The notes: generated from the sequence alone by a model not told the origin. Positions 25,955 to 35,630 are shown, counted from the first letter of the stretch. The stretch is 64,000 bases of DNA from an uncultured Bryobacterales bacterium (GCA_951813065.1 CATOTH010000001.1:806001-870000); one strand, 5' to 3'. Translations and numbers: made by a program.

Positions 25955-27571
25955 CTATTCGATGAAGGTGACCTTGTCGATTTCCCGGAGCGTCGTGATC
26001 CCCAGGCGTACGCGCTCCACGGCTGATTCGCGCAGCGTCCACATACCTTCCTGGCGCGCTGCGCGCGCGATTTCCGAACTCGGCCGCTTGGCTAGGATCA
26101 ACTCGCGGATGTGGTCCGACATGTCCAGCAGTTCGTGAATGGCAGTGCGTCCGTGGAAACCCGTGCCGGAGCATTCGATGCAGCCTTCGCCCTCGGTGAA
26201 TTCGAAGTCGGACCACTGTTCCAGCGACAGCTGCGAGGCTTCCAGGCGTTCGGGGGGATAGCGCTTGCGGACCCTGCAGTGCGGGCAAATCACCCGCACC
26301 AGTCTCTGCGCGAGGATGCAGTTCAGCGCGGAAACGAAGTTGTATGCCTCCACGCCCATGTTAAGGAACCGCCCGAGGACGTCGACGACGTTGTTGGCGT
26401 GCACGGTTGTGAAGACCAGGTGGCCGGTCAGGGCGGACTGGATCGCGATCTGCGCCGTCTCCGGGTCGCGGATCTCGCCGACCATGATCTTGTCGGGATC
26501 GTGCCGCAGGATCGACCGCAACCCGCGTGCGAACGTGAGTCCCTTCTTCTCATTGATCGGGATCTGGGTGATGCCGTGAAGCTGGTATTCCACGGGATCC
26601 TCGATCGTCACGATCTTGTCTTCGTCGCTTTGGATCTCGCTGAGAGCCGCGTACAGCGTGGTGGTCTTACCGGAACCGGTCGGTCCCGTTACCAGGACCA
26701 TTCCGTAGGGCTCGCGGATATAGTGCGCGAAGCGGCTCAGGTCCTCGTCGCGAAAGCCCACGACGTCCAGGGACAGGTTCTTGAACTGCTCGCCCATCGC
26801 TTGCTTGTCGAGGATGCGCAGGACCGCATCCTCCCCAAAGACGGTGGGCATGATCGAGACGCGGAAATCGATCTGGCGCCCTTTGTATCGCACGCGGAAC
26901 CGCCCGTCTTGCGGAATCCTCCGTTCGGCGATATCCAGCTCGGTCATGACCTTGATTCGGGACAGGATCGTCGAGTGCCAGTCCTTCGCAATCGGCGGCA
27001 TAGCCGGATGCAGCACGCCGTCGATCCGGTACTTGATCGCGACGTCGGTGTTCCGGGTCTCGATGTGGATGTCGCTCGCGCGCCGCTCCAGCGCGTTGAA
27101 CACGGTTGTGTCAATCAGCTTGATGACCGGAGCGACGTCACTTTCGCGAGTGAGCTTGTCGATAGAGAGCGACTCGTCCTGATCTTCGGCGGAGCTGATG
27201 TCGAGGATGAATTCCTCGGTGACTTCTTCCAGTACCCTCTGGGATTGCTCGGCCTTGTTGAGCACGTCACTGATCTGTGACAGCGTGGCGATTGAAATCC
27301 GGAGTTTCTTGCCGAGCAGCGATGCGATCTCGTCTAGGTCGGGCAACTCGCGCGGGTCGGCGACGGCAATCTCCAGTGCGCCGTTGTTCTCCCTGATCGG
27401 CACGAAATTGTGCCGAAACATCCGATCGACGGGGATTGACCGAAACAGACCGCTGTCGATGTGCGTTGATTCGAGGTCAACAAACGGATAGCGGTACCGC
27501 GCGGCCAGGTCTCGGGCGTCGCTCACGGTCGCCGTCGCCGCGGCCGCCGGAACTGCTTCTTGTGAGGACAT
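25955..27571 (-). CDS. gspE: GspE/PilB secretion ATPase
   Basis: A 538-residue hexameric ATPase. N-terminal GSPII_E domain (about residues 20-140), then the catalytic core: R-R-I-P-Q-D-G-R-F, Walker A G-P-T-G-S-G-K-T-T, the Asp box T-I-E-D-P-V-E-Y, Walker B I-M-V-G-E-I-R-D, and the His box T-G-H-L-V-F-T-T-V-H-A-N. A four-cysteine zinc module is present (C-P-H-C, then C-I-E-C), as in GspE and PilB but not in PilT. It powers pseudopilus extension. The C-terminal L-x-L-G-I-T-T-x-x-E pattern is typical. Second gene of the operon, 77 bases after gspF. Confidence 0.93.
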   Translation of the reverse strand: MSSQEAVPAAAATATVSDARDLAARYRYPFVDLESTHIDSGLFRSIPVDRMFRHNFVPIRENNGALEIAVADPRELPDLDEIASLLGKKLRISIATLSQISDVLNKAEQSQRVLEEVTEEFILDISSAEDQDESLSIDKLTRESDVAPVIKLIDTTVFNALERRASDIHIETRNTDVAIKYRIDGVLHPAMPPIAKDWHSTILSRIKVMTELDIAERRIPQDGRFRVRYKGRQIDFRVSIMPTVFGEDAVLRILDKQAMGEQFKNLSLDVVGFRDEDLSRFAHYIREPYGMVLVTGPTGSGKTTTLYAALSEIQSDEDKIVTIEDPVEYQLHGITQIPINEKKGLTFARGLRSILRHDPDKIMVGEIRDPETAQIAIQSALTGHLVFTTVHANNVVDVLGRFLNMGVEAYNFVSALNCILAQRLVRVICPHCRVRKRYPPERLEASQLSLEQWSDFEFTEGEGCIECSGTGFHGRTAIHELLDMSDHIRELILAKRPSSEIARAARQEGMWTLRESAVERVRLGITTLREIDKVTFIE

Positions 27572-27648
27572 GCCGATCGGGCCTCGAGGGCCTAGACGTT
27601 AGACGCGCTGGCGGTTGCGACCGTGGATCGTCTGCGCCCGGCTGCGGC

Positions 27649-28851
27649 TCAGAACTGCCCGGCCAGGCTGAAGATTGGCAGATATAGCGAGATCAGCACG
27701 AAGGCCACGAAGATGCCCATGCCGATCATGATCGCCGGTTCGACAAGGTTGAGCAGGGCTGTCGTCTTGGTCTGGACCTCTTCGTCAAAGAATTCGGCCA
27801 CCGATTCGAGCATCGCGGGCAGGGCTCCCGTGCTCTCTCCGACACGTACCATTTCGATTGCCAGCGGGGGGAAGATTCCCGTTTGCAACAGGCTATCGGT
27901 GAGCGACTGGCCTTCGTGCACCCGGCCCTTGGCCGAGACGAGGGCACCGCGCAAGAGGCCGGATCCCATGGACTCGCTTGCCGTCTCCAGCGCCCTTGTC
28001 AGTGGAATGCCGCCTGTTAGCAGGGTTCCCAGGAGGCGGGATACCTGAGCCACTTGGTAGCGGATCCAGAGCTGGCCGATCACGGGCGCGCGAAACGTGA
28101 TGCGTTCCAGCGAGATGCGGGCCGCGTCGCTTCTGAGAATCCACGCCACCGCGCTGACCATTGCAACCAGCCCGGCCAGAAGCCACATCCAGTTGTCTCG
28201 AGACGCCGTGCCCAGGCCGACAAGCAGTTGAGTCGAGACGGGCAAGGCGGCGTCCATCGTTTCGTAGAGTGTCGCGAACTCCGGCACCACGAAGGTTACG
28301 AGAAACACCACCAGCGCGATTACCAGGGCAATCAGGATTGCCGGATAGATCAGGGAGACCATGATTTTCTTGCGGATCGCAAGAGTGAGTTTCTGGTAGG
28401 TGACGTAACGCTCCAGGACCGAGGCCAAGGCGCCAGATCGCTCGCCGGCGAGCAGCGACGTGATGTAGATCGGAGGGAATGCCTGCCTCTTGGCGAACGC
28501 TTGCGACGTCTGCACGCCGACCTTGACATCGTCACGAACAGCGGCGAGGTGATTGGCCAGGGTCTTGTTGCGTACGTTGCCGGCGAGCAGGTCCAGGGAC
28601 TGGGGAATCGGCATTCCAGCCCGGTTCAGGGCCAGGAACTGCTCGTTGAAGACGATGAATTGCTCGAGATCGATCCGCCCGCGCGCCGGCGACGCCGCGC
28701 TCGACGCCGGTGCTCGGCTGACCCGGACCGAGCGGACCAGGATTCCCCGCTCAACGTATCTGCGGCGCAGCGCTTGCGCCGAATCCGCGGATGCTGTCTC
28801 CTCCCGGATGGCGCCTCTCGAGTCGGCGTATTCTACCGTGAACTCCGGCAC
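27649..28851 (-). CDS. gspF: GspF/PilC inner-membrane platform protein
   Basis: A 400-residue protein with two GspF domains (about 65-190 and 265-390) and three strong membrane segments (about 165-190, 215-235, 370-395). Marks: F-N-E-Q-F-L-A-L-N-R-A-G, L-L-A-G-E-R-S-G-A-L, the second-domain V-S-R-L-L-G-T-L-L-T-G-G-I-P-L and M-V-R-V-G-E-S-T-G-A-L. The GTG at 28849-28851 gives the family N-terminus M-P-E-F-T-V-E-Y-A-D; an upstream TTG adds ten residues unlike the family. It starts 57 bases after the receptor gene on the same strand. Confidence 0.9.
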   Translation of the reverse strand: MPEFTVEYADSRGAIREETASADSAQALRRRYVERGILVRSVRVSRAPASSAASPARGRIDLEQFIVFNEQFLALNRAGMPIPQSLDLLAGNVRNKTLANHLAAVRDDVKVGVQTSQAFAKRQAFPPIYITSLLAGERSGALASVLERYVTYQKLTLAIRKKIMVSLIYPAILIALVIALVVFLVTFVVPEFATLYETMDAALPVSTQLLVGLGTASRDNWMWLLAGLVAMVSAVAWILRSDAARISLERITFRAPVIGQLWIRYQVAQVSRLLGTLLTGGIPLTRALETASESMGSGLLRGALVSAKGRVHEGQSLTDSLLQTGIFPPLAIEMVRVGESTGALPAMLESVAEFFDEEVQTKTTALLNLVEPAIMIGMGIFVAFVLISLYLPIFSLAGQF

Positions 28852-28907
28852 TGGCCCTGCAATCCAAGACGCATGGGGCAATGCGAGCGTGCAGCTTGGG
28901 TGGCGGA

Positions 28908-31900
28908 TCAGAATGAGAGGCGCAGACCAAGCTGCAATTGCCTCGCTTGGCCTGCCGAGGAGATACGGCCGAATGTCGGCAAGTCGACCGTGCGCTCGGG
29001 CAGGTCGAAATTGGCTCTGTTCGCCAGGTTGAACGCCTCGGCGCGTAGGTCGGCGGTGACGTTCTCGGAGAGCCGCAGCGACCGCACCAGGGCGAAATCG
29101 AAGGAACTTCTGCCCGGACCGGTCAGGATGTTTCGGCCCGCATCGCCGAATGTCAGCGGTGCAGGGATCGCGAACGCCGACCTTGCGAAGTACCCTGCCG
29201 GTCCCGGATCAGGCACAGCCGGGTCGGCGAGCAGGTGCGGCCTGTCCGAGCCGAAGATCCCGCCCGTGTTACCCGTGTTGGAATTGTCCCGGCTGAGCTG
29301 CGGCGTCAGCGGACGGCCGCCCGCGTAGGTCGCTATGGCATAGGCGTTCCAGCCGCCGGTCAGCCAGTGTCGAAACGGTGTGGCGTACTGCAACGAGACA
29401 ACCAGCCGATGGCGCTGATCGAAATTCGAAAGGCCACGCTCCGCCCGGAAATTGTGGCTGTTCTGCGGGAAGGACTGGTCGCCCGCCGATCCCAGGAATG
29501 CCGAGACGTCATCGATTGACTTGGCCCACGTGTAGGCGGCGCGAAAGCCCGCGCGCCCGCCGAAACGTCGCTCCAGCGAAAAGACGCCGGAATGGTAGGT
29601 CGACGACGCGCCCGACTCGAAGAGGACGATGTTGGCGAATCCAGGCGTTGGACGCCGTGGATCCACTTCGCCGGCGCCGGGCAGGGGTTGGTTCAGGTTC
29701 CGGCGGCGCAGGAGCTTCGATCCCTTGGCGCCGATATAGAGGGCCCGCCCCACGATCTTGCCGGGGAGCGCCTTCTCGAATCCTGTGTTCCAGCGCTGGA
29801 CGTAAGCCGATTTGAAATCGGGCTGCAGGGCGTTTACCGAGGCCGGTGGCGTGAAGCCCCCTCCCGGAAAGGGGTTCTCGAGGCTCGGGAGGGAGGTCGG
29901 CGAGGGGAAATACAGCTGCAGGTCGAAATAGGGCGGGTTGAAATAGAGGCCGGAATTGGCTTCCAGGAGGTTGGCGTCGTAGTAGAGTCCGTATGCCGCT
30001 CGCAGCACAACCGACTCGTCGGGGTTCCACGCAATTCCGATCCGCGGAGCGAAATTGTTGGGATCCGCTGCGTATCCGGCGCGGCCTAGCGATGTCGTGC
30101 CGGGCTGCACTAATCTGGCGGCATCGACATCGAATTGCGTGAACCGGTCGTCCGCGTCATACGCCGGGGCGTTGTACTCGTAGCGCAGGCCGAGGCTGAC
30201 CGTCAGCCCTTCCGCCAGGGTCCAGTCGTCTTGCGCGTACCCGTTCCAGAACCGCGCTCGCTGCCGGAAATCGTTGTCCACGACAGTGCGGATGCTGTAA
30301 GTCGGGAAGCCCAGCAAGAGGTCGGAGACCGGATGCTGGGAGATCGCCCCGAGGAAGTTGAATTGGCCGCGGCCGAATAGCCCTTGCGTGCCGTCAATTC
30401 CAACGCTGCGGTGCTCTCCGCCCCATTTGAAGTGGTGCCGAGGTCCCGCGCGGGTCAGGTGGGCGGTGACGTGAAAAGTGCTGCTGCGGCGCAGCACCGG
30501 CAGCGCCGTATCGTCGGAAAGGCTTGCGAACCCGGAGACGTTGATGCTGGGAAAGCCGACGAACCTGGGATCTGTCGACAGTCCCGGGATTCCGACTTCC
30601 ATAGCGATGTCGCGTCCGGCGTTCTGGTGCCGGACTTCTCGTTCCAGCCTGTTGAACCCTGCCCGCGCTTCCAGCAGCGTGAATGGCGAAAAGGCGTGCG
30701 AGTACGATCCCGCGACGTGGTGGCCTCGATCCAGGGTGAAGCTGCCGAAGCCGGGAACGTCGCTGTCTGAGAAGGGATCGAAGCTCCGCGCGTGGCTCAG
30801 GTTGTAGCGCGCAAAGAGCCGGCCCTGTGAACTCACATCGTGGTCCAGCCTTCCGGCCAGCTGGTTGACTAGGCCGTCCCCGGACGGAGTTGACACGAAG
30901 TTCTGGACCGGGTCTGGTCGGTTCGGTGCCGGCCAGTATTGCGCGAGAGCGCTGCCGGCTGGGCTTCTCCGCCCCGCCGGGATCTTGTTGTCCGGGAACG
31001 GAGCCCGCGCGAAGGGATCGATCACCGGCTGCCCGACGCCCGAGAAATCGCCCCGCACCAGGGCGGGTGTCGGCACGGCGGCCGTGCGGGTCGCCGCGTC
31101 GCGGATGCGGGTCCCTTCGAAGCCTGCAAAGTAGAACGTCCGCTCGCTGAACGGCCCGCCGAGAGCCGCTCCGAACTGGTTGCGGCGGTAAGGCGGCGCG
31201 GGCTGGCCGGGGGGATCGAAGTAATTGCGCGCGTCGAGCGAGTCGTTTCGCAGGTAGTAATAGGCCGAGCCGTGGACTTGCTGTGTGCCCGAGCGGCTGA
31301 CTACATTGACCTGGGCGCCTGAACTGCGACCGTACTCGGCCTTGTATCCGGACGAGTGCAGCCGGAATTCACGCACCGTGTCAAGCGGTGGGCTCACCAC
31401 GATCCGGTTGATATAGAGGTCGTTGTTGTCAATGCCGTCCAGCAGGAAGTTGTTCGATGCCTCTCGGCCGCCCGCGACGTGGAATCCGCTGTCGTGCTGA
31501 GTTGAGAGTTCCGATCCCGGAGCGCTGGCATGCGCGCCACCCGCAAGCAGCGTGAGAGGGAGGAATACTCTCTGGTTCAGGGGCAGGTTGCGCATCTCGC
31601 TCCGGTCGATGACCGTTCCGACTCCTGCGGTTCCCGCCTCGACCAGTGGTGTCGATTCGGTGACATCGACGCTGAAACGCGCCGTCTGCAATTCCATCCG
31701 GAGGTCGAGGCGCACGGGCGTCCCGACACGCACCCGAACCCTTGCGGTGGGCGCGACAAGATCGCTGGCGCGAGGGATGATGTCATAGGTCCCTGGAGCC
31801 AGGGCAGGAAAGCGGTAGCTGCCATCCGCGGTGGCGGGTGACCGGTGTTGCCGCCCCGTGTCAAGGTGAACCGCTTCCACCTCCGCTGCCACGCGGCTGC

Positions 31901-32024
31901 CAGAAGGGCCGAAGACCGCGCCCGAAACACTTCCACTCACGGACTGGGCATTGAGTCCGGTGCCAGCGGCTGTCATCCAGACCACAAGCCAGAAGATTCC
32001 GAATCGTCCCATCGCATCCAGCAT
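28908..32024 (-). CDS. Oar-like TonB-dependent receptor (CarboxypepD_reg-like + barrel)
   Basis: About 1038 residues from ATG 32022-32024 (an ATG 12 bases further in is also possible). A signal peptide (W-L-V-V-W-M-T-A-A-G) is followed by a carboxypeptidase-regulatory-like beta-sandwich (about 25-110, with G-S-Y-R-F-P-A-L-A-P-G-T-Y), a plug domain (L-L-D-G-I-D-N-N, R-S-G-T-Q-Q-V-H-G) and a large beta-barrel ending in L-R-L-S-F. I see no TonB-box. This is the Oar-like architecture common in Acidobacteriota; substrates are mostly unknown, with glycans or peptides proposed. It precedes the pseudopilus operon in the same orientation. Confidence 0.88.
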   Translation of the reverse strand: MLDAMGRFGIFWLVVWMTAAGTGLNAQSVSGSVSGAVFGPSGSRVAAEVEAVHLDTGRQHRSPATADGSYRFPALAPGTYDIIPRASDLVAPTARVRVRVGTPVRLDLRMELQTARFSVDVTESTPLVEAGTAGVGTVIDRSEMRNLPLNQRVFLPLTLLAGGAHASAPGSELSTQHDSGFHVAGGREASNNFLLDGIDNNDLYINRIVVSPPLDTVREFRLHSSGYKAEYGRSSGAQVNVVSRSGTQQVHGSAYYYLRNDSLDARNYFDPPGQPAPPYRRNQFGAALGGPFSERTFYFAGFEGTRIRDAATRTAAVPTPALVRGDFSGVGQPVIDPFARAPFPDNKIPAGRRSPAGSALAQYWPAPNRPDPVQNFVSTPSGDGLVNQLAGRLDHDVSSQGRLFARYNLSHARSFDPFSDSDVPGFGSFTLDRGHHVAGSYSHAFSPFTLLEARAGFNRLEREVRHQNAGRDIAMEVGIPGLSTDPRFVGFPSINVSGFASLSDDTALPVLRRSSTFHVTAHLTRAGPRHHFKWGGEHRSVGIDGTQGLFGRGQFNFLGAISQHPVSDLLLGFPTYSIRTVVDNDFRQRARFWNGYAQDDWTLAEGLTVSLGLRYEYNAPAYDADDRFTQFDVDAARLVQPGTTSLGRAGYAADPNNFAPRIGIAWNPDESVVLRAAYGLYYDANLLEANSGLYFNPPYFDLQLYFPSPTSLPSLENPFPGGGFTPPASVNALQPDFKSAYVQRWNTGFEKALPGKIVGRALYIGAKGSKLLRRRNLNQPLPGAGEVDPRRPTPGFANIVLFESGASSTYHSGVFSLERRFGGRAGFRAAYTWAKSIDDVSAFLGSAGDQSFPQNSHNFRAERGLSNFDQRHRLVVSLQYATPFRHWLTGGWNAYAIATYAGGRPLTPQLSRDNSNTGNTGGIFGSDRPHLLADPAVPDPGPAGYFARSAFAIPAPLTFGDAGRNILTGPGRSSFDFALVRSLRLSENVTADLRAEAFNLANRANFDLPERTVDLPTFGRISSAGQARQLQLGLRLSF

Positions 32025-32241
32025 AGGCGTTCCGGTTCGATTTCGCCGATCGCGTCGGCGGGCTAGGTCGCGACTGGAAGGCCAACGGGGTCGCTGCAGC
32101 CTGTCGTTGCGCATCGCGCGACGCTGTCAGCCTCCGTGGGAGTCCCGGCGACGGGGGGCCGGGCCGTGTGCCCCCGTCGAGCGCTTGCGATCGTGCGAGC
32201 GTCGCCCGACGAACCGACTCGCGTCGATGAACACCGGTGGA

Positions 32242-33036
32242 TCAAAGGCGGAACAGCTCGCGCAAGCGTTTGGTTTGCGCCCGGCTGACGGGGATTTCGA
32301 CCTGTGGCTTGCCCTTCATCCGCAGATGGTAGCTGGACTTGAACCATGGAATGACTTCTTCGATGCGGTCGATATTCACCAGGTACGACCTGTGCGCCCG
32401 CCAGAAGAGGCGGTCCCCGAGCGTGGACTGCAGGTCGTCGAGCGTCTTGTAGTTGCTAAATCCGTCGAGGTCCGTTGCGATGATGCGCACCGCGCCGGAC
32501 TTCACGGTCGCAAAGATCACGTCGGCGGCGTCCACCAGCACCATTCTGGTACCTGAGCGGACCAGAACCTTGGTCGGCGGCGCGGTCCCGTCCTGCATTC
32601 GCGCGAGCAAGTGGGCCATCCGTTCCGACTCGTGGCGGGGTGAGCGCAACAGTTCCCGGGCTCGCTTGATCGACTGGCCCAGCCGACCCTTGTCGACTGG
32701 CTTGAGGAGATAGTCGGCTGCGTTGACCTCGAACGCCTCCACCGCGTACTGATCAAAGGCTGTCGCGAAGACAATATGCGGGAGCCTGGCCCCTCGGGCC
32801 AGCAGTTCGCGTACGACTCCCAATCCGTTCAGTCCCGGCATCTGGACGTCCAGGAAAACGATGTCGGGCTCGATCGCTTCGATCCGCTCCAAGGCGCTGG
32901 GCCCGTCGACGGCTTGGCCCACGACCTCGATTTCCGGAAACGAGTCGAGCAGAAAGCTGAGCTCTTCCAGCGCCAGTTGCTCGTCGTCCACCAGCACCGC
33001 GGTCATTTTGCTGTCCGCGCTCGGAGATTCAGCCAT
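32242..33036 (-). CDS. LytTR-family response regulator
   Basis: A 264-residue regulator. The receiver domain (about 11-130) has the acidic pair D-D-E near the start, the phospho-acceptor Asp in I-V-F-L-D-V-Q-M-P, a Thr in A-T-A-F-D and the Lys in L-L-K-P-V-D, so it should be phosphorylated. The LytTR DNA-binding domain (about 160-260) has F-W-R-A-H-R-S-Y-L-V-N. No LytS-type kinase gene is adjacent. It lies upstream of the receptor and pseudopilus genes on the same strand, with a 217-base gap that could hold its target promoter. Confidence 0.92.
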   Translation of the reverse strand: MAESPSADSKMTAVLVDDEQLALEELSFLLDSFPEIEVVGQAVDGPSALERIEAIEPDIVFLDVQMPGLNGLGVVRELLARGARLPHIVFATAFDQYAVEAFEVNAADYLLKPVDKGRLGQSIKRARELLRSPRHESERMAHLLARMQDGTAPPTKVLVRSGTRMVLVDAADVIFATVKSGAVRIIATDLDGFSNYKTLDDLQSTLGDRLFWRAHRSYLVNIDRIEEVIPWFKSSYHLRMKGKPQVEIPVSRAQTKRLRELFRL

Positions 33037-33072
33037 AGCCTGTCAGCCCTAGGCGGAGTGTAGCATTGGGGA

Positions 33073-33738
33073 TTGGTGCCCGAGGACCAGGCCGCCGCGC
33101 TCGCGCTGTTCGCGAAAGCGCCCCTTCCGGGTGGCGTCAAGACCCGCCTGTCCGGAGTCCTGGGGCTCTCCGGAGCCGAGGAGTTTCACCGATTGTGCGT
33201 GTTGCACTCCTGGGGGCGCTTGTCCGGAATAGGGGGCGTTCACTCGTTCCTCTACTGTGATGCGCCGTGGGCGGAATTCGAGAGCCTTGCCGGGTCAGGG
33301 AGGTTCCGAATCCAAAGGGGGAAGGATCTCGGGGAGCGGATGTTCAACTGCCTGGGGGAGTTGCTCGGTTCGGGTTTCTCAAGGGCCTTGATCATAGGCA
33401 GCGATGCTCCGACCATGCCCTTGGCACAAGTCGAAGAGGCTTTGGACGCGCTTTCCCGCGCAGATGCGGTCCTCGGACCGTGTGAAGACGGTGGCTTCAC
33501 GCTCGTCGCGGCTCGAAGAACTCATCCGCTGATGTTCAGCGGAGTGGCTTGGTCACGCGCGGACACTCGCGCGAGCACCCTCGAGACGTTCAGCGCCTGC
33601 GGGCTTGAGTCCTCCGAGACACCCACTTGGGCCTACGATGTCGACCGGCCGCTCGACCTGGAACGCCTTCGTAAAGACACAGGCCTGTCGGGGGATCTCA
33701 GGGAATGGCTCAATCGCCGGTCCGGCATTGGGTCATAG
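33073..33738 (+). CDS. TIGR04282/DUF2064-family glycosyltransferase-like protein
   Basis: A 221-residue GT-A-fold protein. Marks of the family: F-A-K-A-P-L-P-G-G-V-K-T-R-L near the N-terminus, L-G-E-R-M, I-I-G-S-D-A-P-T-M-P and the late G-P-C-E-D-G-G-F. The family is named from arsenosugar-linked relatives, but most members have no proven role. Start is uncertain: TTG at 33073 or GTG at 33076; no ATG is available. It ends six bases into the convergent GDP-mannose gene, so the two share their 3' ends. Confidence 0.8.
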   Translation: MVPEDQAAALALFAKAPLPGGVKTRLSGVLGLSGAEEFHRLCVLHSWGRLSGIGGVHSFLYCDAPWAEFESLAGSGRFRIQRGKDLGERMFNCLGELLGSGFSRALIIGSDAPTMPLAQVEEALDALSRADAVLGPCEDGGFTLVAARRTHPLMFSGVAWSRADTRASTLETFSACGLESSETPTWAYDVDRPLDLERLRKDTGLSGDLREWLNRRSGIGS

Positions 33739-34824
33739 CAGATCGTCACGCCCTCCGTCCCGCAGGGCATCCACGACGGCGCCGACAGCTTGGGAGCCGT
33801 CCCGTCGGCAAACCAGCAGGGCGTCAGTCGTTTCCACCACGATCAAGTCGTCCACACCGAGCAATGCCACGTGCTTTCCGGGGGCGTCCACGTAGTTGCC
33901 AGTGGCCTTCACGAAGGTACCCGGCGTGCGGGCGCAATTTCCGTCGGAGTCCTTGGGCAGCAGAGCGTGCAGCGCGTCCCAGCTGCCGAGGTCGGTCCAT
34001 CCGAAATCGGGGGCGGCAAACCCAGAAACCCGGCTCGATCGCTCCAGGATGCCGCTGTCTACGGAAATGTCTTGGCAGGCCCCGTATGATTCTTCGAGGC
34101 GGGTTCGGAATCCGCTTGGTGCGCTGCCGGCGATGTCGGCCAGCACTTTCCAGGTTCCCGGCAAGTGCTCGGCCATCTGTTCTGCGAACACGGATGCCTT
34201 CCAGCAGAACTGGCCGCTGTTCCAATAGAAACACCCGTCCGAAACGAATCTGCGTGCTTTCTCCAGGCTGGGCTTTTCCCGGAAGCTGACGACTCGTGAC
34301 GGGACCTGTTGCCCGGGGCGCGTTCCTTTGGGGAACTCGATGTATCCATAGCCGGTCTCCGGCCACCGGGGTTTCACGCCGAGGACGACCAAGTCCTCAC
34401 CGGACGCCGCCGCGAGCGCGCGCTCAAGCAACCCGGCGTACGTTCGCTCGTTCTCCACATAGTGGTCCGCCGGGAAGACTCCCATCACGGCATCCGGGTC
34501 GTCGCGAAGAAGCAGGGCCGCTGCCAAGCCGATCGAGGGAGCTGTGTTGCGACGGGCCGGTTCGGCGATGATGCGCTCGGGACCCACCTCGGGCAACTCT
34601 CTGGCAACGCCTTCCCGCAGGTGCTCGCTGGTCAGCACCCAGATCCGCTCCGGAGGGAAGATACCCCGCAGGCGGTTCACTGTTTGTCGCAGAAGCGTGC
34701 CGTCGCCTAGCGGATCGAGCATCTGTTTCGGGCGCGCAACACGGCTGCGGGGCCAGAAGCGCACCCCGTGGCCTCCAGCTAGCACTACAGCGTGGCGGCG
34801 CGCGTCGGTCCCCTTGGGGCTCAT
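33733..34824 (-). CDS. manC: mannose-1-phosphate guanylyltransferase
   Basis: A 363-residue nucleotidyltransferase that makes GDP-mannose from mannose-1-phosphate and GTP. N-terminal pyrophosphorylase motif L-A-G-G-H-G-V-R-F-W-P-R-S-R, then R-P-K-Q, E-P-A-R-R-N-T-A-P-S, F-P-A-D-H-Y-V, and the F-R-E-K-P motif. The C-terminal phosphomannose-isomerase domain of longer bifunctional enzymes is absent, as in the single-domain type. Start at ATG 34822-34824. It sits 11 bases after the signal peptidase gene. GDP-mannose feeds surface polysaccharide synthesis. Confidence 0.9.
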   Translation of the reverse strand: MSPKGTDARRHAVVLAGGHGVRFWPRSRVARPKQMLDPLGDGTLLRQTVNRLRGIFPPERIWVLTSEHLREGVARELPEVGPERIIAEPARRNTAPSIGLAAALLLRDDPDAVMGVFPADHYVENERTYAGLLERALAAASGEDLVVLGVKPRWPETGYGYIEFPKGTRPGQQVPSRVVSFREKPSLEKARRFVSDGCFYWNSGQFCWKASVFAEQMAEHLPGTWKVLADIAGSAPSGFRTRLEESYGACQDISVDSGILERSSRVSGFAAPDFGWTDLGSWDALHALLPKDSDGNCARTPGTFVKATGNYVDAPGKHVALLGVDDLIVVETTDALLVCRRDGSQAVGAVVDALRDGGRDDLL

Positions 34825-34835
34825 CGTGGACGGAC

Positions 34836-35630
34836 TCAGCGGGCTTCCAGATCGTGAGCGCGGATCAGCTTGAATGTACGAGTCCAGCGAGTTTTTGTGA
34901 CGAAGTTGAGCGCCAGGTCCTTCAGATGGTCGAGCGAGATCCCGGGGTCCTGCAGGTGGGATGTTGGCGCGTCGTAGGACCAGTAGATGATCAGCGGCTT
35001 GCCGATAATGTGACCGCGCGGGACAAAGCCCCAATAGCGACTGTCCAGTGACTGGTCGCGGTTATCCCCCATCGCGAAATACTGCCCTTCGGGTATGACC
35101 ACTTCCCCGTCCTCGACATGCTCTCGAAGCATTCGCATTGCTGGCTCGTAGATTTGCATCGTGTTCGGAGGTCCGGGGAAGTTGTCTCGGTAGGAATCGA
35201 TGAAGTCGCTCTTGTAGACCACGTATGGCTCTGACACCGCTTCACCGTTGATCCACAGCTGCTTGTCGATCACCCGCAGCCGGTCTCCCGGCACCCCCAC
35301 GATGCGCTTCACGAATGTCTCGTTCAGGTTGATCGGATAGCGGAAGACGACGATGTCGCCGCGCTCGACGTCCTGGTACGGCAGCAGGTACTGGCTGATT
35401 GCTCCCGGCGGGGCATAGGCCAGTTTGTCCACGAGCAAATGGTCTCCGATCAGCAGGGACTCTTCCATTGATCCCGTCGGGATGACGAACGCCTGCACGA
35501 GGGTGGTCGTACCGAACAGCAGTAGAAGGATAGTTACCGTCCATTCGGCTACGATGCCGCGAGACGGCTCCACCGCCTTCTTGCTGGCGGGCTCGTCGGC
35601 AGCAGCGTTCTTCGTCGAGTTCCTGATCAT
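34836..35630 (-). CDS. lepB: signal peptidase I
   Basis: A 264-residue inner-membrane serine protease that cleaves Sec/Tat signal peptides. A single N-terminal transmembrane helix (about 28-48) precedes the catalytic Ser in I-P-T-G-S-M-E-E-S-L, the Lys general base in F-V-K-R-I-V-G-V-P-G-D, and the late box G-D-N-R-D-Q-S-L-D-S-R-Y-W-G. Many proteins in this window (receptors, sulfatases, amidase) need it. A single gene located between manC and a divergent icd. Confidence 0.95.
   Translation of the reverse strand: MIRNSTKNAAADEPASKKAVEPSRGIVAEWTVTILLLLFGTTTLVQAFVIPTGSMEESLLIGDHLLVDKLAYAPPGAISQYLLPYQDVERGDIVVFRYPINLNETFVKRIVGVPGDRLRVIDKQLWINGEAVSEPYVVYKSDFIDSYRDNFPGPPNTMQIYEPAMRMLREHVEDGEVVIPEGQYFAMGDNRDQSLDSRYWGFVPRGHIIGKPLIIYWSYDAPTSHLQDPGISLDHLKDLALNFVTKTRWTRTFKLIRAHDLEAR

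Noticed and set aside
24594..26138. 514-residue open frame on the + strand
   Set aside because: Antisense to the PilN-like, PilM-like and gspE genes, whose products are well supported.
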